Assembly: GCA_902806595.1 (NCBI GenBank)
Contig: CADCXC010000005.1
Span: 1,736,001-1,800,000, forward strand
Length of the DNA: 64,000 nucleotides
Source of the DNA: Pyrenopolyporus hunteri
Taxonomy: Eukaryota; Ascomycota; Sordariomycetes; Xylariales; Hypoxylaceae
Reading direction: 5' to 3'
Shown here: positions 36,553 to 47,205 of the stretch, piece by piece
How the letters are laid out: each line of letters starts with the position of its first letter
Numbering within the stretch: position 1 is the first letter of the stretch
Translations under genes and position numbers: made by a program
Notes under the pieces: generated by a model
The model's input: the letters and a program-made list of their open reading frames with translations, nothing else
Told to the model about the DNA's origin: nothing
Database searches by the model: none

Positions 36553-36954
36553 GTCTCACTCAATCCGCGTTTATTTCCCTCGGGGGGGGGACGGGCTGTG
36601 TGGACTACCTAGTAGGCTAACTAAGGTAGTCGACCGGTATGTGTTAAGGGTACCTCCTATGAGGTACGTTAGACCGGGTCAATGCTATAAGCTTAATGGC
36701 TATAAGCGAGCGACGTAAGCAGATAGCGTACCTAGGGATAGGGATAACGTCGTCGTACAAGTTCGCTATAAAGCGCTACATGCTGCAGTGGTGCTGCACA
36801 GAGGAGGGAGTCCGGTCTGATTCCGCGTAAGCCACTAGCACTCGGCTTTTGTCAGTGGTTCTCCGAGCCTGCCGGGGTGATTACCTAGTAGCGTCTCCTT
36901 GGTCTTGAGTCCCCGCAAACCATACGACCCGGAGCGCTTTTAGATTAACTTTCA

Positions 36955-36981
36955 GGAGCAAACGGAGCAAACGGAGCAAAC
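36955..36981. repeat. Tandem 9-mer repeat (3 x GGAGCAAAC)
   Basis: Three exact head-to-tail copies of GGAGCAAAC, followed by a looser GGGGTAGAC / GGGGCAGAAC. The repeat lies in the divergent promoter of the cluster regulator and the transporter. Confidence 0.85.
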
Positions 36982-37361
36982 GGGGTAGACGGGGCAGAAC
37001 ACCCCGGATTCGTTTATTTCCTCCTTCTTTTCAAATACGTGTCGTGCGCGCAATGACGGCCGGCAGTGTTTGGAAAATCTCAGAAAGGGGTTTCAGATCA
37101 GCCTCGCAATTTCGATAATCTGACCAACAGCTTTCACGAACAGCCTCTCGGAACTCAACCCGCCTACCGCCCCCTATTCATCACGTGTGCCCCACGTGAT
37201 AGATATCTAATATGCACATATACCCCGTCCCTTTACATCCATGTATTCGAAATGTTCTCCTGCATGTAGGTGTTAAGCACTCAGGATACCGCTGAAGCGC
37301 ATCGTTGTTAGTCGTTCGCCGAAAGCATCGTAAATTACGAAATACCCCGAGGATGATACCC

Positions 37362-37390
37362 AGGTAGGTAGGTACCTAGGTAGGTAGGTA
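37362..37390. repeat. Palindromic TAGGTACCTAGGTA motif
   Basis: A run of GTAGGTAGGTACCTAGGTAG flanked by further TAGG units. It is one of the longest members of the dispersed intergenic motif family in this window. Confidence 0.75.
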
Positions 37391-37915
37391 TGGATTTCTA
37401 CGAACCACTTACCTTGGTTCGAGCGCGCGTACGGACCCCAACCGCATTGAGCTGACTCTAACCGTAATAATTGGACAGAGCTCCCACTGTGCATACACGT
37501 TCAGCGGACCCCCACCGGCCCGATGGCGCCCACGCTGAGGTGAGTTGACGCGGTCTTTTTTATCAACTACGAAGACTCCCGGTTCTATGACCAGATTCGA
37601 CGAGTGTTGGGTCGAATCCCGTTGCCATACCGCAATTCCACATGCCCACACGCTCTAATGGTTTGGTGTAGAGATCACTCGGAGATCTCGCATACGAATT
37701 GATAGATCCTTCAAGATGTAGTAATCCGGGGAACCCAGTGTTGGAAGGGACGCCTGCAACAATGTATTGCACACTAATTAAAATTTACTTGTCTTGTTCC
37801 TTATCACTTTAGTTCAGCTGATAATCACCTACCTATATATCTGTCTGCCCCGGGACTTCCCCAACGTACACCGGGGACACCATCGTCGCCCTCTACAAGA
37901 ACTCTAATTATCGCC

Positions 37916-40008
37916 ATGTATTTCAGAACACTGAAAGAGCTGGATACCACCGAGGGCACGGTGCTCCTATTTAAAGGTAGATTTTAGCCAAAATTTCCAC
38001 TAAGGAATAGTATCTAACCTTGAGCTACGATAATAGAAAGCCCCGACGGTAAAAAGCATCATGGTGATGATGACCTCGTCCTCTTCCCGCAGCCGTCCAC
38101 TGACCCTAATGACCCGCTAAGATGGCCGAGATGGCGAAAGAACATGGCCTACGCGTCTGTTTGCGCGTTTGCATGCACGAACAACATCAGCGGAACTGTT
38201 TACTCTGATGTGTTCGTTCTCATCTCAGAGCACTTCGGTGTATCTGTTGACGAAGCCTCGGGTCTCATCTCCTGGGTAATTCTTACCCTGGGAGTGTCGG
38301 TAAAATTTCCTCCTTCCCAGATATCTTGGCCTATTGGATATGCTAACATCTCTGTCTTAGAACTTCTTTTGGGTCCCTTCGGCCTTATATTTTGGGAAGA
38401 GGCCTGTGTTTATTTTAGCCTGCGCGATCACGTTTGCAGCTGCTATCTGGGCGGCATCGACAGGCAGCTTTGGGAGCTTGCAAGCGGCATGCGTAGTCGG
38501 CGCTATTGGGGGAGGATCGTCTGAAGCACTCGGCGCTGCTATCATTAACGTGAGATATTTGTTGGACCTATCTGATGATGACCAAGGCACGATCTAACAA
38601 AGCTCTCCTTTAGGATATCTACTTTCTCCACGAGAGGGGCAGCAAGATGGCGTGGAATTTGATCATGCTCGCATTCGGTAGCAGCTTAGGCCCTCTGATT
38701 GGGGGATATCTCATCCAAAGTACACAAGTGAACCCTCAATGCGAATTGCGCCAAGACTAACGCAAGACGTACGCATAGGCAGAGGCCTGCAATGGGGTAA
38801 ATGGCTCAGTGCTATACTTCTCGGGGTCAATCTCCTCATGATTATCTTTTTCGTGCCGGAAACGAGATTCTCCCGAGCGTTAGCTTCATCAAACCCCGCC
38901 GATCCGACCACGGAAGTATCAGAACCGGTCCGGACCTCAGAAACACCAACAGATGCTGAGGCCAGTAGCGGCATGGATAAATCCGATACCCGCCATTTTG
39001 AGAAGGTGTCGAACGGTACTGGCTCACCTGTATTAGAAACTGATCCCAGCATCCCTCGCAAACCTTACCTCGCATTACTCAACCCCTGGTCCGGAACCAC
39101 ACCCGGGGAATCGTTCTTCGATCTCATGTTTCGTCCGATTCCACTAATCGCCTATCCCGCTTGCCTCATGGCCACATTTTTGTGTGAGTCTAAAATGCTC
39201 ATCTACCTACGTTATAGATCACCGCTGACTTAGAGGGAAGACTCTATTTGCCTCGCTCCGACTGTTATGGTTAATGTCGTGAGCGGTATAATTCTTATAC
39301 CGCCACCGTACAACTTTACCGTTGGGAACGTAGGTTTAATCAACGTCCCAGGGCTTAGTAAGTGTTCTCCGTGTACGTATTTGCACCCTTCTAGATAGCA
39401 ACCTAACAGCGTCTATAGTTGGACAAGCGACCGGTTTTATAATTGGGGGCGTCCTCATAGATAAATATTCCGCTTATCGTGCTCGTCGTAATAACGGCGT
39501 CTTTCTCCCCGAAGAACGGCTAGCACTCTTGTTCATCCCGAGCACCTTGGTTTTCGTGGGAATCGTCCTCTTTGGCTTCGCCGTCCAAAGGCAAATGCAT
39601 TGGGCTGTCCTGTTCGTCGCGTATGGCCTGATCAGTGTTGGCCTCACAGGTGTCGCTAGCATCACCATGACATATGTGTGCGACAGCTATTTCCCCGTAG
39701 CTGCGGAGTGCCTGGAATTGATCAATGGGTTCAAAAATATTGTTGCATTCGGCTTTATCAAGGGTACAGTGCCATGGGTTGAGACACAGGGGTATGAAAG
39801 GGTGAGTACTGGAAGACCGCTATCCCCCAAGTTCCAAGCTCCTCATGCTAACATGAGATCTTTACGGTAGACTTTTGGCACTGTTGCAGGCATATTCGCA
39901 GCGTTCGTCCTCTTGGCGATTCCACTAGTAGTTTGGGGACCCAAAATCCGTCACCATACTTCCACGCGCTGGCGGTTGATCAGCTGGGAGAAGGCTCACA
40001 TTCATTAA
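37916..40008 (+). CDS. MFS transporter in the aromatic-type cluster
   Basis: Major-facilitator permease of the fungal drug/polyamine/organic-acid (DHA1-like) group. Eight exons keep frame: 37916-37976, 38037-38299, 38361-38549, 38614-38719, 38779-39183, 39241-39357, 39419-39801 and 39871-40008, giving 553 residues. The pre-helix segment LVLFPQPSTDPNDPLRWPRWRKN is typical of this group. ERGSKMAWNLIMLAFGSSLGPLIGGYLI, GLQWGKWLSAILLGVNLL and VPETRF mark the following helices. A long polar cytoplasmic loop of about 75 residues separates the two six-helix halves. The junction at 39183/39241 (GTGAGT..AAG) is the least certain. Placed between the regulator and the hydrolases, it probably imports the substrate or exports an intermediate. 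Confidence 0.85.
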
Positions 40009-40403
40009 TAAGACCATCGCCCACCCCTCAAGCGACTGGTAGAAGGATATTACTTGGACTCAGCAATTACTCGGGCAGGTGATATAGTTTTTGGCCCTAG
40101 AACACAACCCACTAACCTTGGCGGCATGGCACCGGATTAGAGCACGTTTGGTTGACGATCTGAGGCTTAACTCCTCCCCCATTACCCCACAAGTTAAGCA
40201 TCGTAGAGAAGATTAGGTTACGCGAAGTAAAGCTGCTCCCCTTGGATATTCGGTAGTGGGGAGCCGAGTTTGGCCTCGCTAGAATTATAAAGTAACCGTC
40301 TTCCCATTATCCGTTCAATACCTATTCTCCTACGCTCATTAACCCTATCACCCCAAGGCTAGTACATAGGTACCTACTCAAAGGTCATCCAATAGCTATC
40401 ATT
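40009..40403. other. Intergenic spacer, promoter of the FAH-family gene
   Basis: A 395-bp spacer between co-oriented genes. A TAGGTACCTA palindrome lies at about 40369. Nothing else stands out. Confidence 0.4.
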
Positions 40404-41522
40404 ATGTCTTCACCGGCATTTACCAATTTAATTCGATTCCTAGATGAATCTTCTGTTGAACATTACGGAGACGTCGTTAGTGGGTCGTTAGACAACATCG
40501 TCGGCTCGGTGGTACCAGTCCTCGAAGGTGACCCCTTTAGCCTACGGCGAACTGATAGGACGGCCGTAGTACAACGAGTGAGTGACCCGATTGCTATAAA
40601 ACTTCGCATGTTTCTTTCACTAACGGTGTGATCATTTCGCAGTTACTCTCACCCATCCCCTCAACGCCCCTCTTTGTTTGTATAGGTCTGAACTACGCAG
40701 ATCACGCAAGAGAAGCCGGCGTTCGTGATATCTAATATTAGCATACTCTAAGGTTACGTCTAACCCGCCACTTCTAGCTAGCAATTCCACCAAATCCAGT
40801 CATCTTCACGAAGCCCGCAGGTACGTAGTAGCTAGAACCGCTCCATTCTCGACTAGTCTCAGCAAGGCTTATGTATCACGGATTCTCCTTTTAGATGCCC
40901 TAGCTGGCCCCTATTCAGATATCATCGTACCTTCCCATGCGGAGTTGATGGATTACGAGGTCTGTATTTGCCTTAATTTTCTCTAATCTGCTTTCACCAC
41001 GCCATGGCTAAATAAATTATATCTATGTTATTACAGGGCGAACTATGTGTGGTCATCTCAAAAACTGGCAAAAATATCCCCGAGGAGCGAGCCCTTGACT
41101 ATATTTTAGGGGTCACAGCAGGAAACGACTTCTCCTCGAGGAAGTGGCAACGACCTCCGTACTCGGGAGGGCAGTTCACCTACGCCAAATCCTTCGACCA
41201 ATTCGCCCCAATCGGCCCCACGATTCTCCATACTTCTTTAATAGCGTCCCGCGTCCCAATGACCATCAGGACGACGATTAATGGCGATGTTCGACAGAAC
41301 GGAAACACCGACGACATGATATTTGATATATCAAAGATCATTGCGCATGCTAGCAGAGGGACAACACTAAGGCAGGGTACGATTATCATGACTGGAACCC
41401 CTGCGGGGATAGCTGCCAAATGGCCAGGTGAACCTTGGCTACAAGATGGAGACGTTGTCGAGGTCAACATTACCGGAATTGGCTCTTTGAAGAACAAACT
41501 CGTGTTCGAGGCGAAGCCGTAG
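40404..41522 (+). CDS. Fumarylacetoacetate hydrolase (FAH) family protein
   Basis: FAH-superfamily enzyme of 281 residues in five exons: 40404-40577, 40643-40720, 40778-40820, 40895-40959 and 41037-41522. Members hydrolyse acylpyruvates or hydrate, isomerise or decarboxylate oxo-dienoates formed by aromatic ring cleavage, using Mg(II). Visible signatures are CIGLNYADHAREAG, PPNPVIFTKPADALAGPY, the metal-site stretch LMDYEGELCVVISKTGKNI, GVTAGNDFSSRKWQ and IIMTGTPAGIA. Glu residues in the YEGELCVV block and the Asp of GNDFS match the metal ligands of the family. The chain length is that of FAHD1-like acylpyruvases rather than of the ~420-residue tyrosine-pathway FAH. It would act after the dioxygenase. 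The exact reaction cannot be read from sequence. Confidence 0.88.
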
Positions 41523-41694
41523 TTAATAATCATCCCGTGGGGTTCCGGCGTCCTGATCTAGTGCCGAGGTTACGTAGTTAAGGTAGTCGAGTATTTAAGT
41601 TGAGCTATATCACACATCTTTGTTGATATCAACCCAAGACCGGATTTTATCAATTTCATAGGTACCTACATATCCATATATACCGGTATAGGAA

Positions 41695-42918
41695 ATGTCT
41701 ACTTGCCACTGTTTTAAGGGGACCGCTGGAGATCGTGAGTTCCCTTGATAATCGATCATGCCTGGTTCACTTCTACTTACACAACCATTCTGCAGCTGGC
41801 TATGAGCCGAAAGGTTCCTTCTCAACTGTTGCTGGGTTGCCCATATATAGGTCAACACCCCGGAACAAGGACCTCAATTTCCACGATACGATTCTTTTCC
41901 TACCAGATGGATTTGGCCTCGCTAAACATAATCAGCGACTTGCTGATATGTATGCACAATGCGGTGAGAATTAACATACTTCCCTTGGTTCTGTTTGAGG
42001 GATGGACGGTAGTAAGTGATACTTACAGAAAGACTCCTTGAGACTGAAAAAGACCGACGGATCCGGTTGACATTAAATAAATAATACTGCCATCTGTTCG
42101 AAGCTACTACTGACGTACCGCAAAGGATATGAAACTGTGATAGTGGACTACTTCGAAGGCGACGCGTTGCCCGACTTTCTCATGCTATACACTCCGGGAA
42201 CCGACCTCGACACATACGAGAATATTACACCCGCGGTGAGTTTCTAAAGAAGCACATTCATTAGGGTTTCGTGGAACGTCTACTAACACTCTCATCTTCG
42301 AATGTGAATAGCAAAAGGAGATCATTCGTAAGATCCATATGCCAGATTGGCTGAAACAACATAGCCCAGAACGCATATCATCACTCGTGAGCCAATTTTT
42401 CCCCGAGTTCTGCAGCACTGTCGCCACAAGCGGTGGGGGGTCTAAGGCGAGACTCCATATACTCGGGCATTGCTTCGGTGGCAAGCACGCTTTTAAGCTG
42501 GCGCAACTTGACCATGAGAACGTTGTATCCGTGCTTGTCTATCACCCGGTAAGTTTAGTAATAGCCATGTCTCGGCCCTACCGCTCTGCTATTATCTTCT
42601 ACTACGGCCTCCAGGAACCCCACCTACCCCCTCCATCACATATTCTGACAAATCCGCCAGTCGTTCCTCGAGCCCTCGGACATCGAAAGTCTCAAGAAAC
42701 CAGTCCTAGTGGGCTGTGCGGAAACCGACATGTTTACGCCAGATCTCATCCAGGTTATGTTAAATCGGCTCCCGGGAAGTGGGACAACGTGGAAATTTCT
42801 TGTTTACGGGGGCACACAACATGGATTTGCAAGCAGAGCGGATTTAGGGAATGAATTGACAGCGAAGATGTTCCAGCAAGCCTTTGATGACGGAATACAG
42901 TGGCTCAAGGCCAACTAA
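41695..42918 (+). CDS. Dienelactone hydrolase family protein
   Basis: Alpha/beta-hydrolase of the dienelactone hydrolase family, 270 residues. Exons: 41695-41734, 41796-41963, 42126-42235, 42312-42548 and 42661-42918. The short first exon (MSTCHCFKGTAGD) fits the N-terminus of fungal members; it joins by GTGAGT..CAG to PGYEPKGSF. The nucleophile elbow is GHCFGGKH with cysteine in place of serine, as in true dienelactone hydrolases. The acid is likely the Asp in CAETDMFTPD and the histidine is in GGTQHGFASR, so the Cys-Asp-His triad looks complete. Such enzymes open lactones made during degradation of aromatics. It follows the FAH gene on the same strand after 172 bp, and is the last enzyme before the transposon. 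Confidence 0.87.
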
Positions 42919-43160
42919 TCCGAAGCGCCGAAAAGCCGAAGGTAGGTCATATGTAGATACACACTTGATAGAACACATAATGGTGAAGTCGTCTCCAATC
43001 AAGGCCGCCTAAGCCCTAATCGTCAGGGAAATTTGAGTTTTCATTGGTTTCGCACTAACTCTTTATCCTTAGAGCTATTTTATATACTTTATTTTCTGTC
43101 TTTTGTATTGCCATATACCTAGGTAGTTAGTAATGAGTTGAAGTTGTTCGTAATACGTAA
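42919..43160. other. Short spacer between DLH gene and transposon
   Basis: The spacer is 3' flank of the hydrolase gene. A CCTAGGTAG motif lies near 43120. Nothing else is seen. Confidence 0.4.
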
Positions 43161-43162
43161 TA

Positions 43163-43226
43163 CCATGCATCACGTGACAACGGGACACACCCCCACCGGG
43201 ACACCCTTTTCCCACCAAAACTCACC
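43163..43226 (+). repeat. Left terminal inverted repeat of the transposon
   Basis: 64 bp pairing with 45363-45426. It keeps cytosine at all seven positions where the other end has thymine, so it is the less mutated end and close to the ancestral sequence. Five of the seven sites are followed by A or are in CC/CT doublets; none is a CpG. Confidence 0.9.
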
Positions 43227-45362
43227 TTTTTTATACTCACCGCTACGCGTTGATTTTTACTATTTTTAAAAGCTGTTTTTTAGTTTTAATAAATTAATAC
43301 CCGCTTTTTCGAATATCGCTATTTTAAAAGGTTATTAAACGCTTTTTATAAATATTTTACGCGTTAAATTAAAAACGAAAAAAATATATTAATAATTATA
43401 AATTTTTCCGTAAATTTAAATTAATTTAATAATTTTATATTTATTATAATTTTTTATAATAAAAAAAATATAATTAATATTATTTTAAACGTTATTAACG
43501 GCGGTTTATTTATTCGAAAAATTATTAAAAAATATAATATATTACGTTCGATTTTTTATATTTATATTTACGATTAATTAATTAAAAAAAAAATATATTA
43601 TTTTTAAAAATTTATAATAATTTAAAAAGCGATTTTCGCGTAATAAATAATATATTAAAATTAATTAAAATACGTTTTTAATTACGTTATTATACGTTTT
43701 ATAATTAAAAAATACGCGATCGTTAATAATCGTAACGATTTTATAAATAAAAATTAAATTAAAAGTTTTATACGGTAAAATTTTTCGATTAAAATTAAAA
43801 TTAACCGTAAAATAAAAATTAAAAAATTTAACGTTTTTATATTTAAAATTATACATTAATATTTTAATATTAAAAAATTATTTAAAAATATAACGTTATA
43901 TTTATTTTTTAATATCGATAAAAATAAATTTATAACCGATTACGATAAATTATTTAAATTTTTTATTATTTTTAATATAATTTAATTAATTTAAATTTTA
44001 AAAATCGATAAATTAATATTAAATAATTTTAATAATTTTAAATTAATTTTAAAATTTTTATAAAATAAATTTTAAATAAATTTTATAAAATATATAAATG
44101 CCGTTAAATTAATATTCGATTTTACGATTATATTTAAAAAAAAATATTTATAAAATAATTAATTTTTAAATAAATTTAAAAACTATTTTTTTTAAAAATT
44201 TATTTATTTTAAAAAAAATTAAATAAATAATAAAATAATTATATAATAATTAAAAAATATATTTATTTTATAAATCGATTTATTATTAAAAAATTTTTTT
44301 AAAAAACGTTTATTTATATTAAACGATTATAAAAATTATATATTAATAAATTTTTTAAATTTTTTACTTTTTAAAAATTATTATATATTTTTACGATTTT
44401 TTTACGAATTTTTATAAAAACGTTTTATTTATATAATTATAAAATAAATTTATAACGATATATTATTTTAATAATATCGAATTTTATTTTTTACCGATAT
44501 ATACGTTTTATAAATTATAATTATTTAATAATAAAATTTTTAATATTTTAAAAATTATATATTAAAAAAAATTAAAAAAATTAACTTTTTTAATAAATTT
44601 AATATCCGTTAATAAAATATAATTTATTCGATGTTACGATAAAATTAAAAAAATTATATTTACGTAAAAAAATATATTAATAAATTTTAAAACGATCGAA
44701 AATTATTTTATTAATTAAATTAAAATTTTTACTTATTTAAAAATTTATTTTAATAAAAATAAAAGTAAAAATAATTATTTCGAAAAATATAAAAATAATA
44801 AATTAATCGAATTTTTAAAATCATTAAATATAATATAATAAATTAAAAAATATAATAAAAATAAATTTTCGATAATTCGATTAATTATAAAAAATATTTT
44901 TTAAATTTTTATTAACGTTAAATTAAAAATATCTTTACGTAATATACGTATAAATACCTTCGAACGTTAAATATAAAATATAAAATTTTTAAAACGTCGA
45001 AAAATTTTTAATTTAAATTAAAAATTTATAAATTTAAAAAAAATATACGAAAAATTAAAAAAAAAAATTTAAAATTTTTTATAATTTTTATAATTTTAAA
45101 TATAATTTTAAAACCGGTTTTAAAAGTTATTTTAAATAAAATAATCGTAAATTATAACGTAACATTTAAAATAAAATTTAACGAAATTAACGAAAACGAA
45201 ATTAAAAAAATCGAAGTAATTTTTTCGCATTTTAAAATTCGATTTAAACGAATAATTAAACTATCGATTAAATATATTAAATAAACTTTTAAAATTCTTT
45301 AAATTAAAGATAAATTTATAATTTTACGAATTTTATTTAATTAATTATAAGCTTTTTAATTC

Positions 45363-45426
45363 GGTAAGTTTTAATGGGAAAAAAGTGTCCCGGTAGGGGT
45401 GTGTCCCGTTGTCACGTAATGCATGG
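45363..45426 (-). repeat. Right terminal inverted repeat of the transposon
   Basis: The reverse complement matches the left end at 57 of 64 positions. The seven mismatches are all C-to-T. It is followed by the TA duplication. Confidence 0.9.
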
Positions 45427-45702
45427 TATCGAATATTAACCTTCGGGCGAGCCTGGGCGGTCCTCGGCTCCGTTAAACTTATCCGGCGGGGTTCCGAACA
45501 CACACCCCGGAATAGGAGTGAAACTACCACATTGCAAGCTTGGAGATCTTCAGAACTCCTAGAGGAAGTATACACCAGGCTGTTACTTAAATTACTTCCA
45601 TCATATGACTGATAGGTCTCGTCTAAGTTTCGAATACATCAAACTACACAGCCTTACATCCTCTTATCCTTCAAATCGATCCTAAATCCTACCCATAGCA
45701 TC

Positions 45703-46518
45703 ATGGCCTCTCAAGCACCAGCACGCACCCTCGCCGACCGCGTCGCCGTCGTTACAGGCTCTAGCAGAGGCATAGGCCGAGGTGTTGCTTTAGAACTTGC
45801 CAAGCGCGGCGCCAAGGTGACGGTCAACTACGCCAACTCGTCATCCGCCGCCCAGGAAGTTGTTAAAGAGATTCAAGAATTGGGCTCAGAGGCCATCGCC
45901 GTACGGGCCGACGTTAGCAGTCAGTCTGATATCGACAACCTCTTCGCTAAGACGGTTGAGAAATGGGGCCGTGTAGACATTGTTGTAAGCAACAGCGGAG
46001 TGGAATCGTTTGAACCCGCAGTGGACATTACACCGGAGCGATTCGATCATGTATTCCACATCAACACTCGCGCGCAGTTATTCGTCGCCACCACGGGATA
46101 TCGCTACATGAAGCAGACCACTTCGCCATATGCTCGCCGCATCGTCCTTACGTCAAGCATCGCCGCCCGAGTCATGGGCGTCAAGGACCACGCTCTCTAC
46201 GCCGGCTCGAAGGCGGCCGTGGAAGGTATCACTCGCTCGTTGGCTACGGACTTTGGGCCCGACGGTATCACGGTGAACGCTATTGCACCTGGAGGAGTCA
46301 AATCGGACATGTTCGCCGAGATGGCCACCCATTACATTCCGGGAGCCGACAAATCGTGGTCCCCGGAGAGGGTTGAAAACGCTCTAGCTAGTTCCTGCCC
46401 GCTGGGGAGATGCGCAGTGCCTGGCGATATTGGCAAGGTAGTTTCGTGGTTGGCTGGTGACGATAGCGAGTGGATTACGGGCCAAGTTATTCTAGCCTCT
46501 GGCGGCTCGTCCGTGTGA
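45703..46518 (+). CDS. Short-chain dehydrogenase/reductase (fungal THN/versicolorin-reductase-like)
   Basis: Single-exon classical SDR of 271 residues. The NADP(H) motif TGSSRGIGRG starts at residue 18, the NAG-equivalent is SNSG (VVSNSGVES), the catalytic Ser is in TSSIA (151-152) and the YxxxK pair is Tyr166 and Lys170 (YAGSKAA). The C-terminal segments DGITVNAIAPGGVKSDMF and WLAGDDSEWITGQVILASGG resemble fungal naphthol and versicolorin reductases, which reduce phenolic ketones. The protein is complete and has no signal peptide. It starts 275 bp beyond the transposon and is co-oriented with the hydrolases on the other side. It may be a distal cluster member, but the transposon breaks contiguity. 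Confidence 0.88.
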   Translation: MASQAPARTLADRVAVVTGSSRGIGRGVALELAKRGAKVTVNYANSSSAAQEVVKEIQELGSEAIAVRADVSSQSDIDNLFAKTVEKWGRVDIVVSNSGVESFEPAVDITPERFDHVFHINTRAQLFVATTGYRYMKQTTSPYARRIVLTSSIAARVMGVKDHALYAGSKAAVEGITRSLATDFGPDGITVNAIAPGGVKSDMFAEMATHYIPGADKSWSPERVENALASSCPLGRCAVPGDIGKVVSWLAGDDSEWITGQVILASGGSSV

Positions 46519-47205
46519 ACCAAAAAAAGGGGGGGAGATAACGTTTTGATGTTAAGAGGATATTCCAAGTTGATACTTCGGTATATCGGAGGAGACGGGA
46601 GACGCCAAATTCTGAAGATGGATTCTAAACCAGGGACTCCTCAGTCTCGAAGTTCCCCCCTTATTCTATTATTCTATAAGGGTTTAATATACCAATGAAC
46701 CCAAGTACCAATCCTAAACGTATGGTGTGCCACGCATTACAATTGAAACAGTGACCATTGAGTTTGGAGTTATCGCAACCTTATAGAATACAGAACCTGA
46801 CCGTCAGACAAAAGTATAGGCAAGAGTTGGGGAAGTAGAGCTGCTAATCATTTCGACGGGAGTAGTGACAACTCTTTCAGTGCTCGTAAATAAGTTCAAT
46901 AGCAAAGAATTGCTATGAAGTCACCGGTTGAACAGTTAACCACACAAGTACACACGTCCATAATAGTATTCTGATCGTTAAATCCAGATTGAGAAGTCCC
47001 GCATTAAGAAGTAGAATTGCGGAGATTAGCAACACTGAAACGAGTGGGATTGCTACCCTACCTACCGCGTACCTAGGTGGGAGGCAATGGTTTGCTATTT
47101 AGAGCGGGGATGGAATGAAACAACAAACTTGCCCTTGTGATAAAGCATTACCTCCTTCAACAGTCATTTAGTAAAATTGTACTCGACGGCGCTGCCAATC
47201 TTCTG
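46519..47205. other. Intergenic region, promoter of the carboxylesterase
   Basis: A 690-bp spacer between co-oriented genes, with a TACCTAGGT motif near 47070. No gene is seen; part of it may hold an unrecognised first exon of the esterase. Confidence 0.4.

Larger units (their letters stand above)
36553..37915. promoter_or_regulatory. Divergent promoter region between regulator and MFS transporter
   Basis: This 1.36-kb spacer is upstream of both genes. It contains three perfect copies of the 9-mer GGAGCAAAC, a palindromic TAGGTACCTAGGTA run at 37362-37390, and a GGTCGAATCCCG string at about 37610 that resembles a tRNA B box but has no A box. No gene is seen. Confidence 0.45.
43163..45426. 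mobile_element. RIP-degraded Tc1/mariner-type DNA transposon (2264 bp)
   Basis: The element is bounded by 64-bp terminal inverted repeats and flanked by TA on both sides (43161-43162 and 45427-45428), the target duplication of Tc1/mariner elements. The repeats begin CCATGCAT and continue ACGTGACAACGGGACACACC. The two ends differ at seven positions, and every difference is C on the left and T on the right-end complement, which is the signature of repeat-induced point mutation. The interior is extremely AT-rich; almost every surviving C and G is in or next to a CpG. No transposase frame remains, so the copy is dead. The size fits fungal Fot/pogo- or Tc1-like elements; the family within the superfamily cannot be told. 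Confidence 0.88.

Noticed and set aside
36955..36990. Possible CRISPR-like array
   Set aside because: Only three contiguous 9-mers without spacers, and the organism is a eukaryote.
37600..37625. GGTCGAATCCCG resembling a tRNA B box
   Set aside because: No A box at the right distance upstream and no cloverleaf could be folded by eye.
43665..43856. A 63-codon minus-strand frame inside the transposon
   Set aside because: It is chance open frame in extremely AT-rich, RIP-mutated DNA (Asn/Phe/Lys/Ile only) and not a transposase remnant that can be recognised.
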